Shown here piece by piece: positions 8,198-16,985 of a DNA stretch of 64,000 nucleotides; within the stretch, counting starts at the first letter, position 1, and the number at the start of each line of letters is the position of its first letter. The stretch lies in NCBI RefSeq assembly GCF_000741135.1, contig NZ_JGYU01000007.1, positions 62,001-126,000 of the forward strand. The letters are read 5' to 3'. This DNA is from Bifidobacterium choerinum. Lineage in GTDB: Bacteria; Actinomycetota; Actinomycetes; Actinomycetales; Bifidobacteriaceae. The position numbers and the translations under genes were made by a program. Under the pieces are notes generated by a model. It worked only from the letters and a program-made list of their open reading frames with translations. It ran no database searches and had not been told where the DNA came from.

Positions 8198-10015
8198 ATG
8201 ACGGAAGGCGAGATTCTGACGATGCGCAATCGGCTTACGGCACGCATGAAGCATGTACGGTGGTGGGAGTGGCTCATCATCGCGATTGTGGCGTGCCTGG
8301 CCGCCATCGCCGGCGTGTACGCAGTGCAGGCGGTGCAGATCCGCAATCATGAGAACACGGCCGTTGACGCCGTGAAACACGCAATATCCGAAGGTGAGCT
8401 CACCGATATGGACTCAACCGTCGAACAGATGCAGGAGGAGACCGCCGCGGCGCGCGACATCGCACACAATGGATGGTGGAATGCGGCGGCCGGACTGCCC
8501 GGAGTCGGCCACGATGTGCAGGTGATGCAGCGGATGACCGGAGTGATCGCCGATCTTGCGGAACAGACTTTGCCCCGGTATGCAAACCTTGTCAGTCAAC
8601 TCGATTTCAGGACGTTGTTCCATGACGGACGAATCGACGCTGAGGCGCTTGTGGAGCTCGAGCCTGCGCTTGCCGAAGCGAACAAGTCGCTCAACGAGAA
8701 AATCGCGGAATACGACGCCATCGAACGAGCGCACATGGGCGTCGTTGCTGGCGCATACGACAGCGGCAGGAACATGCTGGCCGCAGCGAAGAAGGCCACG
8801 ACGACGGCCGCGGACACCGTGCTGCCGAACATCAGGACATGGCTTGGATATGACAAGGTCCAGACGTACGCCGTGCTCGCCATGACCACGGCGGAGATGC
8901 GCGGCAGCGGGGGTCTGGTCGGGTCGATCGGCACCGTCACGTTCGACCATGGGAAGATCACCATCGGCGATTTCATGTCCAACGTGGAGTTGCTCGACTA
9001 CAAGGCCACGAACGTGAACAAGGACGAGTATGCGCTCTACCAGCTTGACGGGCCGATCCATCTGCGGTACGACGTGCGCGACGTGACGAACGCGCCGTCC
9101 ACCAAGCGCGTGGCGGAGCTGTTCCGGAACATCTGGAACCAGTCGCCTCTTGGCGACGGCGTGACGCTTAACGGCGTCGTGCTCGCCGACCCGGTGTTCG
9201 TGCAATCGCTCGTCAAAGCGCTGGGCGATGTGAAACTTCAGGACGGGAAGGTGCTCACCGGCGACAACACCGCGGAATACCTGCTCAACACCGTGTACAA
9301 GGATCACGCCTCCGACGACACCGACGGCGTGTTCTCCACAGTGGCCAGGGACTGCGTGAGCAGGATGATGAAAGGCGCGAGTCCGCGTGCATTCGCCTCA
9401 TTCGTCAAGGATCTGCCCGCACTCACCAGATACCGGCACCTCAACGCCTACTCGTTCAACAAGTCGCTCGAGACCGTGCTCACCGAGCTCGGACTGACGG
9501 CCAACGTGCCCCGCGATGCCGCAAGGCCGCAGGTGGGCATCTATCTCACCGAGAAGAACCCTTCCAAGGTCGGGTGGTATATCAAACGTTCCACGACGGT
9601 GAAGCAGACGAACTGCGAATCGTCGGGACCGGCCACATACCATGTGGAGTACACGCTCACGAACACATTCGCCAAAGAGGAGCTGAAGGGACTGTCCAGC
9701 TATGTGACCGGTGATTGGGGCGCATATCCGGACCGTGGGGGTTCAGGCATGGAGACCATCGTCTTCTATCCGCCCGCCGGTGGCCAGCTCAAGGACTTCA
9801 GCGTGACCGGCGGCGGATCGGCGCCGACGACCGGCGCGCTCGAATGGGCTGAGGTGTTCCGCACATACGTGCAGCTGCGACCCGGGCAGACGGTCACATA
9901 CTCGTTCGATGTGGTGGTGTCCGAAGACGCCACCCAGAAGCTCGAAGTGGATGAGACGCCGACCGGGCGGCAGACCGCGAACGTGCGGTACACGTATCTG
10001 TGTCCGGTCGGATGA
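8198..10015 (+). CDS. DUF4012 membrane-anchored protein (first copy)
   Basis: About 605 residues. A short charged N-terminus is followed by one membrane helix (about residues 24-44), and the rest should face outside. Near residue 223 it carries WLGYDKVQTYAVLAMTTAEM followed by RGSGGLVGSIGTVTFDHGKI. This matches the DUF4012 core, in which E(L/M)RxxGGxxGS and a later Gly/Asp stretch are conserved. The family is frequent in actinobacterial polysaccharide loci but has no proven activity. I chose ATG 8198; the frame is open to 8141 without a better site. A close paralogue lies at 55823-57766. A role in glycan transfer or wall attachment is a guess from context. Confidence 0.78.
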   Translation: MTEGEILTMRNRLTARMKHVRWWEWLIIAIVACLAAIAGVYAVQAVQIRNHENTAVDAVKHAISEGELTDMDSTVEQMQEETAAARDIAHNGWWNAAAGLPGVGHDVQVMQRMTGVIADLAEQTLPRYANLVSQLDFRTLFHDGRIDAEALVELEPALAEANKSLNEKIAEYDAIERAHMGVVAGAYDSGRNMLAAAKKATTTAADTVLPNIRTWLGYDKVQTYAVLAMTTAEMRGSGGLVGSIGTVTFDHGKITIGDFMSNVELLDYKATNVNKDEYALYQLDGPIHLRYDVRDVTNAPSTKRVAELFRNIWNQSPLGDGVTLNGVVLADPVFVQSLVKALGDVKLQDGKVLTGDNTAEYLLNTVYKDHASDDTDGVFSTVARDCVSRMMKGASPRAFASFVKDLPALTRYRHLNAYSFNKSLETVLTELGLTANVPRDAARPQVGIYLTEKNPSKVGWYIKRSTTVKQTNCESSGPATYHVEYTLTNTFAKEELKGLSSYVTGDWGAYPDRGGSGMETIVFYPPAGGQLKDFSVTGGGSAPTTGALEWAEVFRTYVQLRPGQTVTYSFDVVVSEDATQKLEVDETPTGRQTANVRYTYLCPVG

Positions 10016-10021
10016 GCTGAA

Positions 10022-11482
10022 TCAGCCGCGGTCCTTGTGCAGCATGCTCATCATGAACGATTCCCTGAACAGGATGAGCAGTGCGCCGTATACGAGTGCG
10101 AATACGGCGGCGGCCGCGATAATCGAGAAGAACGGATTGGATTCGCGGATAAACCAGAACATGACTGCGGTGGCCGCGCTCGCGATGATCCAGGCGATGA
10201 GGATACGGCCATAGTCGGTGTGCTTGCGTACCTGTCTCAGATAGTCGCGCAGCATGTAGGCGCGCATCGCGTAGACAATCAGTTCGGTGAGGAGCAGGCC
10301 GAGCGCTGCGCCACAGATGCCCAGAAGGGGAATGAACGCGCATTCAAGCACGATGGCCAGCACAAGACCGGTGACGTTGGTGATGGTGAGGGCCTTCTCA
10401 TGATCGGCGGCGATCATGTACTGGGAGAGCATCGAGCTGATCGATGTGATGAGCACAATGGGTGCGCTGACCCTTAGGGCGCTTGCGGCCCCAAGATAGT
10501 CATCGCCACCGAGGAGACGGATGATCGGTTCCGCGCAGATGACGAGGGCGGTGATGATGGCCAGTCCGAGGATGAGCAGGAAGTTGAGGTTCTTGGCCAC
10601 GAGCGCCGTGGTCTTGTCCCTGTTGCCGCCGTTGGATTCGTAATAGGACATGCGGGGGAGCATGACGGAGGTGACGCCGGATCCGGCGCTGGTGCACAGG
10701 TTGCGGATCTTGAATACGAGCTGGTAGAGGCCCATCGCGAAGTTGGATGAGAAGAAGCCGAGCAGCAGCATGTCGATCTGCGAGTACATTCCGGACGTGA
10801 TACTGGAGATGCTGAACGCAAGCATTCCCCTGAAATGGCGCCGGAGATTCATCTTGTACCTGCGGGAGAACGTGACGAACGAGCGGATGCGCAGCATGTT
10901 GAGCACGTTCGAGCCAGCCGATCCGATGATATTGATGACGGCGTAGGCCAGATAGTCGCCGGTCTGCCGCACGAAGATGAACATGAGCACCAGCGCGAGA
11001 AGTTTGAAAGCGATGTTGCGAACGGTGATGTACTCATACTGCTCGATGGAGCGGTAGAACCATTCGGCGCCGAAATTGTAGAGCCAGAGCATCACACTGG
11101 CGATGAACATCAAGGGGAGCTGCTCACGTGTGCGTGGTATGCACAGTATGAAGCCGATGTACGCCAGGTAGACGATGAAGGTGCTGCACAGCAGGATAAG
11201 GAGCAGCTCCTGCACCACCGTGCTGAGCTTCTCCTTATCGTCGCGCACCTTGGCGCATTCGCGCGTGCCGTACATATTGAAGCCGAGCTGCGAGACCAGC
11301 GTGAAGTAGCCCACGAAGGTGAAGGCCCAGGAGACGATGCCGTTGTTTGCCGGGCCCAGCACCCGGGACACGTAAGGGACGGTGATGAGCGGGAAGATGA
11401 ATCCGGAGGCCGTCAGGATGACGTTCATGACGACGTTGAACTTGACCGACCGTATGACCGGTTTGCGCGTCTGCTTGGACAT
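10022..11482 (-). CDS. Oligosaccharide flippase, Wzx family (first copy)
   Basis: 486 residues with about 12-14 membrane helices. The N-terminus (IRSVKFNVVMN, FPLITVPYVSRVLGP, FTFVGYFTLVSQLGFN) and GTRECAKVRDDKEKLS are typical of the polysaccharide_synt / RfbX flippases of the MOP superfamily. They flip undecaprenyl-linked repeat units across the membrane before polymerisation. The paralogue at 49640-51094 is very close: long blocks such as EWFYRSIEQYEYITVRNI are identical. The gene meets the DUF4012 gene end to end with a 6-base gap. GGGAG lies before the ATG at 11482. Confidence 0.9.
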   Translation of the reverse strand: MSKQTRKPVIRSVKFNVVMNVILTASGFIFPLITVPYVSRVLGPANNGIVSWAFTFVGYFTLVSQLGFNMYGTRECAKVRDDKEKLSTVVQELLLILLCSTFIVYLAYIGFILCIPRTREQLPLMFIASVMLWLYNFGAEWFYRSIEQYEYITVRNIAFKLLALVLMFIFVRQTGDYLAYAVINIIGSAGSNVLNMLRIRSFVTFSRRYKMNLRRHFRGMLAFSISSITSGMYSQIDMLLLGFFSSNFAMGLYQLVFKIRNLCTSAGSGVTSVMLPRMSYYESNGGNRDKTTALVAKNLNFLLILGLAIITALVICAEPIIRLLGGDDYLGAASALRVSAPIVLITSISSMLSQYMIAADHEKALTITNVTGLVLAIVLECAFIPLLGICGAALGLLLTELIVYAMRAYMLRDYLRQVRKHTDYGRILIAWIIASAATAVMFWFIRESNPFFSIIAAAAVFALVYGALLILFRESFMMSMLHKDRG

Positions 11483-11794
11483 GGGAGCTCCCGCTTATAC
11501 CTGATTATGCCGTGCCGCGTGGGATGCGCACTGTGCGTGTATCCGTTTACCTGTAGCCAGTGTAGTCGGCGATCAGACGGGGAATAGGGGGCGACTGCGC
11601 AGGAACGTTCGCGGCGTACTTGCGCAGAGTCTGACGTTTGGAACAGGACATGGAGGGGTCACAGTGTCCTCCATCGTAGCCAAATGATCATGGGTGGCGA
11701 AGGTGAGGGGAGGATGCTACTTTCGTTATCGAGAGACCGACGAATAGTGTCGGGGTGCGATGTATTGCATAGTGCATGGGAGAGGAACGCAAAA
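11483..11794. other. Divergent intergenic region between flippase and acyltransferase genes
   Basis: This 312-base gap should hold the promoters of both flanking genes. A small inverted repeat ATGGAGG / CCTCCAT (11650-11674, 11-base loop) lies in it. CATAAT on the minus strand near 11500 and CATAGT near 11770 on the plus strand could be -10 boxes. An in-frame ATG at 11684 extends the acyltransferase frame but looks untranslated. I see no gene here. Confidence 0.35.
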
Positions 11795-12985
11795 ATGACA
11801 ACGCATGGGAAGCTGCAGCCCACGAAGATACGCAACTCCAACGTGGAAGTGGTGCGGCTCATTGCGATGGTGATGATTGTGCTGAATCATGCGCCGTGGA
11901 ACGCATTGCATTATGTGGATGTCGATGCCGGGTATGTGCAACGTCTTGGACCGACGCTGTTTGTTTCGTTCCTCAGTAATTGGGGAGGCGTAGGAGACTG
12001 CCTGTTTTTTGTGATCAGCGCCTGGTTCCTATGCGATGAACGGCAAAGCTACAGGAAGAACCTCTCGAGGTGTTGGCATCTTGAGAAGCAGCTGTGGTTC
12101 TGGTCGGTTGTGCTTTTCGCCGGATGTCTGACTATTTGGCATATGCGCGGAACGACGCCAGAGGGTAAACCACTTGCTGCGCTGGGTCTGAAAACCATCT
12201 TCCCGTTTGCGGCGAACATGTGGTGGTATCCAACCTCGTACATGCTCTTCCTTCTGGTCTGTCCTTTGTTGACTCGCGGTCTGCGCGCGTTACCGCGTGC
12301 ACGGCACGCCGCGCTATGTGTAGGATTGCTACTCATGTTTGGCTGGACACCTGCGAGCATATTCCCGCTGAACATGATTTACTCAATAGTGTTGTTCGTC
12401 TATCTGTATATTCTGATGTGCTATGTGAAGTGGCATATGCCTGACTTTGTCGCCAATAAAGGAATCGGGTATCGTCTGCTTATTTTCGGTTTGATTCTCG
12501 GACTGGGAAGCCAGTTGATTGTTCAGTGCATCATGCCCAATCGAGCCATATGGACTGTATGGATGAACTCGCCTCGATGCATTTCGTCGATATGCGTTGC
12601 GCTGGGCATTGTTGTTCTGGCGACGACTGCACGACCGCGTCACAGTCGATCGGTGAACTATGTGGCGGCTTCGACGCTCGCGGTCTATCTGGTGTGCACG
12701 CATCCGTGCGCGGCGTTGGTGCTTGTGCCGCTGGTGGCCACTGAGCCTTCGGGCTTTGTCGGCGTCACGAAGCTAGTGGGATTGGCGTTGCTTGTCTATC
12801 TGGTGGCGCTGATGCTCGATATGCTGAGACATTGGATGTTCGGTTGGTCGATAGACCGTAATGTGCAGCCGCAGAATGCATGGATCGCCGCTACGGCGGA
12901 AAAGCTGCTCGATCGGGGTGTCAGTCTTCTCGATAGGCTGGGTGTTGTTTCCTCGCAAAGTGATGTGTCTTCCGCTGCCAGATAA
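11795..12985 (+). CDS. Membrane acyltransferase (acyltransferase family 3)
   Basis: About 396 residues with about ten membrane helices. It begins RNSNVEVVRLIAMVMIVLNH, the start and catalytic His of the acyltransferase-3 family (OatA/WcaH-like), and carries the conserved FVISAWFL and NMWWYPTSYMLFLLVCPLL. Such enzymes move acetyl or similar groups onto sugars of surface glycans. ATG 11795 follows GAGAGGAACGC. It is the intact relative of the broken gene at 23169-24341, with which it shares the layout and the W-Y-P-T-S-Y motif. A strong hairpin terminator follows. Confidence 0.85.
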   Translation: MTTHGKLQPTKIRNSNVEVVRLIAMVMIVLNHAPWNALHYVDVDAGYVQRLGPTLFVSFLSNWGGVGDCLFFVISAWFLCDERQSYRKNLSRCWHLEKQLWFWSVVLFAGCLTIWHMRGTTPEGKPLAALGLKTIFPFAANMWWYPTSYMLFLLVCPLLTRGLRALPRARHAALCVGLLLMFGWTPASIFPLNMIYSIVLFVYLYILMCYVKWHMPDFVANKGIGYRLLIFGLILGLGSQLIVQCIMPNRAIWTVWMNSPRCISSICVALGIVVLATTARPRHSRSVNYVAASTLAVYLVCTHPCAALVLVPLVATEPSGFVGVTKLVGLALLVYLVALMLDMLRHWMFGWSIDRNVQPQNAWIAATAEKLLDRGVSLLDRLGVVSSQSDVSSAAR

Positions 12986-12994
12986 GAGAATCAG

Positions 12995-13035
12995 TGGGGT
13001 GCATCCGGAATAACGGATGCACCCCACCGATTTGT
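12995..13035 (+). terminator. Strong hairpin terminator after the acyltransferase gene
   Basis: Perfect 13-base arms (TGGGGTGCATCCG at 12995-13007 and its complement at 13014-13026) with a 6-base loop, followed by CCGATTTG. It can also serve the convergent acetyltransferase gene on the minus strand. Confidence 0.8.
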
Positions 13036-13078
13036 TCGCCGAAGCATCGCAGCTTGGCAAAGAGAGAGGGCGCAGAAC

Positions 13079-13645
13079 CTAATAGCAGATAGGGACTGGC
13101 GTTTCGATGGTTCCCTTATCGTTAATCTGTTTGGCTGGCACCCCTCCCCACGTCGTGTCAGGTTCATCAATGCTCTTGATCACGAGGGCATTGGCTCCGA
13201 TGCGAACATGATCGGCTACACTTACTCCGCCGAGTACCTTGGAGTCAATCATAAGTTCGACATGATTGCCGATGACAGGATGCTCGTCATGGGCCTGCGC
13301 AATCACCACTCCAGACGTGATGCTGCAGTAGTCGCCTACGCGTGCGTTCGGATTGGTGATGATCCGTTCGCCGTGCCATATGGTAAGACCCTTGCCGAAG
13401 ACGTTGAGGCAGATTTCCGTGCAGAAAGAATCCTGTACACGTTTGCAGCGAGACCACCAGTAGAGGTAAAGCAGTTTATGGATAATTGATTTATTACGAT
13501 TGTTGTAATGATATTCGCTCTTTCGAAGGAAGATTTTCATTCGAATCTGCTTGCGCCTATGACGTTTGAAAGGCGATTTAGGTGCAGGTTGGACAGAGAG
13601 ATCAGCGGCGATGTATTCTTTCAAATCCTGCTTTGTGACGATCAT
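13079..13645 (-). CDS. Hexapeptide-repeat O-acetyltransferase (CysE/WcaF-like)
   Basis: 188 residues. After a basic, helical N-terminal part (to about residue 75), the protein becomes a left-handed beta helix with hexapeptide turns: LTIWHGERIITNPNARVGDY, ITSGVVIAQAHD, PVIGNHVELMID and VLGGVSVADHVRIGANALV. The closing TTWGGVPAKQI is the usual acetyl-CoA acetyltransferase tail. The fold is shared by serine acetyltransferases and capsule O-acetyltransferases; the context favours a sugar acetyltransferase. GAAAGGAAG precedes the ATG. The start overlaps the stop of the polymerase gene upstream on the same strand (ATGA), so the two are coupled. Confidence 0.82.
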   Translation of the reverse strand: MIVTKQDLKEYIAADLSVQPAPKSPFKRHRRKQIRMKIFLRKSEYHYNNRNKSIIHKLLYLYWWSRCKRVQDSFCTEICLNVFGKGLTIWHGERIITNPNARVGDYCSITSGVVIAQAHDEHPVIGNHVELMIDSKVLGGVSVADHVRIGANALVIKSIDEPDTTWGGVPAKQINDKGTIETPVPICY

Positions 13646-14736
13646 GCAGAGACTTCCTTTCGGTGAGTGTCAAATTTGCAGTATTTTGAGAAGAACAAAT
13701 ACTGGAACACGGGGAAGGCGGCCATCTCGTGACGCACCCATGATCCGAAGTCAGGCTCAAAGAAGAACGATGTGAGTAGGAAAGCCAGATAGATCGCATA
13801 GGAGAGGATGCAACTACTGTTGGTGATGGTACGATTGAGGATTCCTTTTGAGTACCATACCAAATAGATGGTGGCGAATAGCTGGAACGCGACAAAGGGT
13901 ATGTAGGTGACGCCTTTGAAAACGAGCTCCAGGGGCAGGAGCATGCGTATCGCGTTGATGGGATAATTTACGAGCGCAATCGGCAACGACTCTCCCGGAA
14001 TCAGATTAGATATCAGCGTCGCGGCGTCAGCTGCACCTTCACGGCCTTCATTGACGCCGGCACGCACGTTGGCGACATCATCGTACTGTTCGGGGAACAA
14101 GACGGAGGCGGCGATGAGGAACATGTATACGACGAGCAGAATGTACAGGTAGTATGAAATCGGTTTGATCCTGGTCGTGGATTCCTGAATATGGAAGGTG
14201 AGAATCGAAATGGCGATGAAGAAGACAGCGACCAGAACGAAGTACGATCTGAAGTAGACACTTTCAATATAGAAGAGTATTGATATGCATACTATTCGAA
14301 TGGTTTTTGAAGCTTTCATTTTTGCAAAAATGAAAGCAAGAAGGAAGAAGCAGAACTGAATGGAATCCTTGCCTATGTTGAAGACATATATATTGAGTAG
14401 GACAATACAGCATAGCCAAAATAACTCTTGGTAAAAGTCGAGATTGGTATTTATGAAGATGAATACAGATACAAAGGAGGTAAGGATTATGCCGAGGATA
14501 AGGCTCCACTCTGTCATCGTACGCAAATTTAACACATTGAGAAATGTGAAAATGTTGGCGGTGGTTTCATATGATCCGGTCCATGAAGGAATTAGGCCGT
14601 CTTTGTTTACCATTGAGACAATTCGTGTATTGTCGTAAAAATACTTTCCCGGAAGGTTCAGGACAAGTATCTTTGCCACAATCATCGCAACAAAGGTGAA
14701 AATCAGGAGTGTGGTTTTCCGTCTTTGGGTGTTCAC
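13642..14736 (-). CDS. Multi-pass membrane protein, probable polysaccharide polymerase (Wzy-like)
   Basis: About 364 residues and highly hydrophobic, with around ten membrane helices. Features include FNIGKDSIQFCFFLLAF, SVYFRSYFVLVAVFF and a large outside loop with QYDDVANVRAGVNEG. The charged stretch PDFGSWVRHEMAAFPVF near the C-terminus resembles Wzy-type proteins, in which Arg and Asp of outer loops are important. The function is inferred from topology and context. I chose GTG 14736, which has GGAG six bases upstream; a TTG at 14781 would overlap the preceding gene. The DNA is AT-rich for this genome. It sits between a GT4 gene and an acetyltransferase gene on one strand. Confidence 0.6.
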   Translation of the reverse strand: MNTQRRKTTLLIFTFVAMIVAKILVLNLPGKYFYDNTRIVSMVNKDGLIPSWTGSYETTANIFTFLNVLNLRTMTEWSLILGIILTSFVSVFIFINTNLDFYQELFWLCCIVLLNIYVFNIGKDSIQFCFFLLAFIFAKMKASKTIRIVCISILFYIESVYFRSYFVLVAVFFIAISILTFHIQESTTRIKPISYYLYILLVVYMFLIAASVLFPEQYDDVANVRAGVNEGREGAADAATLISNLIPGESLPIALVNYPINAIRMLLPLELVFKGVTYIPFVAFQLFATIYLVWYSKGILNRTITNSSCILSYAIYLAFLLTSFFFEPDFGSWVRHEMAAFPVFQYLFFSKYCKFDTHRKEVSA

Positions 14737-14752
14737 AGTAAGCTCCAATGCC

Positions 14753-15847
14753 TTACTTGATGATCGTGCGGAGAAGTTCAATCCATTGATCCCGAATGCT
14801 GTCGGGGGAGAACTTGCTGTTTCCTAAAGAGCTGTTCGCTGAAAACTCCTTGCGCAGCGAAGGGGAGTCGATGAGCTTGTCGATGTGCTCGATCATCGAG
14901 GCCGTATCAAAACAAGGGATGACGAAGCCGTTGACGCCGTTCTCGATAATCTCGCGGGGGCCGGTTTCGCAGTCGAAGCTGACCAGCGGCAGCTGGGCGG
15001 CCTTCGCCTCCAGAAGCACCATTGGCAGTCCCTCGAATCGTGAGGTCATTACGAAGAAGGCCGCTTTTTCGAAATACGTGTTGAGATGGCTGGTTCGTCC
15101 AGGGAACTTCAACTGCGCGTCAAGACCTTTGGCGTGCGTAAGTTCCGTAATCTTGTCATGGTCCTCTCCCTCACCCAGAACGAGCCACGTCCAGTCGGGA
15201 TGTTGCGGCAGCACAGCTGCGGCGACATCGACAAGCATGTCGAATCCCTTCTGGTAGGTCAGCCGTCCTGCGCTCACAATGGTCTTGGAACCCGAGTCGT
15301 AAACGGTGGGCTCATGTATGCTCATCGGGTTGGGGATGGTGAGAATTCTGGCGCGCCGCACCTTCAGGTTCTCTTCGTACAGCTGTCGGTCTTGATCGGT
15401 CAGCGTTACGATGGCGGAGGAGAACATGCCTGCCAGCTGGCGTGACAGTTTGCGATATGGCACGTCAGGATTCTGATGGAAGTTGAAATGTTCCCAGGAC
15501 ACGAACTTCACACGAGTAAGCAGTTTCACTGGAACAGAATACAGATCCAGAATGCCGTCAACGTCAATGAGAACATCGATTTTGTATCGACGAACAAGTC
15601 GCGCCAATCTTGTGCATACGGTGGGGAACCGATAGATGCCGGACTTTGGTGTCTCGTTGATTTTCGTTGTTTGCACTCGGCTGTTCAGTGGAAACTTGAT
15701 GTTTCCGCCGCATTCATTCAACGATATTATGACGATATTGTAATCACCGGTCTCCTGCAGCATATTGCTGATCATGCAGGTGACGCGTTCCGTTCCGCCG
15801 CTCGAGGTGATGTCATTGATGAAGAAAGCTACATTGGTCTTAGCCAT
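14753..15847 (-). CDS. GT4 family glycosyltransferase
   Basis: 364 residues with a GT-B fold. The N-terminal domain has NVAFFINDITSSGGTERVTC, the Gly-rich start of the acceptor side. The C-terminal domain has IVSAGRLTYQKGFDMLVDV and the E-x7-E motif in SRFEGLPMVLLEAKAAQLPL, which binds the nucleotide sugar. It is a retaining enzyme of the EpsD/CapM type. The frame is open to 16138, but the ATG at 15847 overlaps the stop of the next gene upstream and gives the standard N-terminus. It belongs to a minus-strand run with the two GT4 genes upstream and the polymerase downstream. The substrate is unknown. Confidence 0.86.
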   Translation of the reverse strand: MAKTNVAFFINDITSSGGTERVTCMISNMLQETGDYNIVIISLNECGGNIKFPLNSRVQTTKINETPKSGIYRFPTVCTRLARLVRRYKIDVLIDVDGILDLYSVPVKLLTRVKFVSWEHFNFHQNPDVPYRKLSRQLAGMFSSAIVTLTDQDRQLYEENLKVRRARILTIPNPMSIHEPTVYDSGSKTIVSAGRLTYQKGFDMLVDVAAAVLPQHPDWTWLVLGEGEDHDKITELTHAKGLDAQLKFPGRTSHLNTYFEKAAFFVMTSRFEGLPMVLLEAKAAQLPLVSFDCETGPREIIENGVNGFVIPCFDTASMIEHIDKLIDSPSLRKEFSANSSLGNSKFSPDSIRDQWIELLRTIIK

Positions 15848-16952
15848 TGATGCACCGCCTGTGGAGATAGAAGTGCTGCAGTTGCGCCGCTTCATGCGTG
15901 ATGTCATAGTGATGCCGCTTGAGCATGTCGTTCGGAACATGCCGGGATTCGGTAGGGTGATCAAGAATCCGTGTCGCCCAGAAATCTGCGCCCTTCTGCA
16001 GCGGGAGGAAATCCACCTGTCCGGAAACGTCGGCGGAACGGGTGATGGTGTCGGACGCGAATGAAGGAAGTCCTGAAGTCTGCGCCTCGATGAGGGACAC
16101 CGGCAGTCCCTCGAATAGCGAGGGAAGCAGGAATGCATCCATCGCCTGCAGATAGTCGGGAACGTTGGGGACGGAACCCGTGAAGATCACATCGTCGGCG
16201 AGGCCTTTTTCGGCAGCATGCTTTTGCAGACTCTGCTTGAGGTCTCCTTCGCCGAGGATGAGAAGTTTGGAGTTGGTAAGGCGTTTTTTGACGGCAGCAA
16301 AAATGTCGATGAGAAATGCTTGATTCTTCTGCTCGACAAGCCTGCCGATATTGCCGAGCACGAATGCGTCCTTAAGATTCAACTGCTGACGCATGCTCTC
16401 GCGTACGGTTTCGGAAAACGAATATCGGGCAGCGTCAATGGCGTTATGAATGATGGTGACTTTGTTATGGTCTACAGCATCCTGACCATACAGCCATAAA
16501 GCTGCTTCCTTGGAGCATGCGAACTTATGGGTCGGATATGACGGAAGGCGCAAGCGGAAGTAATCGCGGAATACCGTTTTCGCATTGAAGCCACGGTAGG
16601 CGTTGTGAGCGTGCGCAATGCGTACCGGTATGCCTTCCTCCTTGGCGATACGCAACGGGAAGTAGCTGCGCTCCTCCAGATGGGAATGGATGATCCGGAA
16701 TTCTGGATGCTCATGCAGGAATGCGCGGAAGTCCCGCTTATACTTGCCGAACTGACCCGGATACATAGGCCCCATGCGGTAGATACGACCACCCAAGGAT
16801 TGGATTTCGTCTTCATATGCTCCGATTTGCTCACGATTCACGAGGAAATCGAATTGCACCTTACTGCGATCCATATGGCGGTAGTAATTCATGATCATCG
16901 TTTCCGCACCGCCGCGATCCAAGCTGGTGATGAGGTTAAGGACACGTTCCAT
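15840..16952 (-). CDS. GT4 family glycosyltransferase (EpsF-like), first of a tandem pair
   Basis: 370 residues. The start RVLNLITSLDRGGAETMIMN and QFDFLVNREQIGAYEDEI are typical of EpsF-type GT4 enzymes. The C-terminal half has IGRLVEQKNQAFLIDIF and the E-x7-E site in SLFEGLPVSLIEAQTSGLP. It is clearly related to the next gene upstream (16986-18110), with the same spacing of GGxE, MNxYR and QFDF motifs. The two are probably an old tandem duplication whose members now use different sugars. GAAAGGAATCC precedes the ATG. Its stop overlaps the following GT4 start. Confidence 0.86.
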   Translation of the reverse strand: MERVLNLITSLDRGGAETMIMNYYRHMDRSKVQFDFLVNREQIGAYEDEIQSLGGRIYRMGPMYPGQFGKYKRDFRAFLHEHPEFRIIHSHLEERSYFPLRIAKEEGIPVRIAHAHNAYRGFNAKTVFRDYFRLRLPSYPTHKFACSKEAALWLYGQDAVDHNKVTIIHNAIDAARYSFSETVRESMRQQLNLKDAFVLGNIGRLVEQKNQAFLIDIFAAVKKRLTNSKLLILGEGDLKQSLQKHAAEKGLADDVIFTGSVPNVPDYLQAMDAFLLPSLFEGLPVSLIEAQTSGLPSFASDTITRSADVSGQVDFLPLQKGADFWATRILDHPTESRHVPNDMLKRHHYDITHEAAQLQHFYLHRRCING

Positions 16953-16985
16953 ACGAAGGATTCCTTTCAGTTGGTGAGCGCGAGA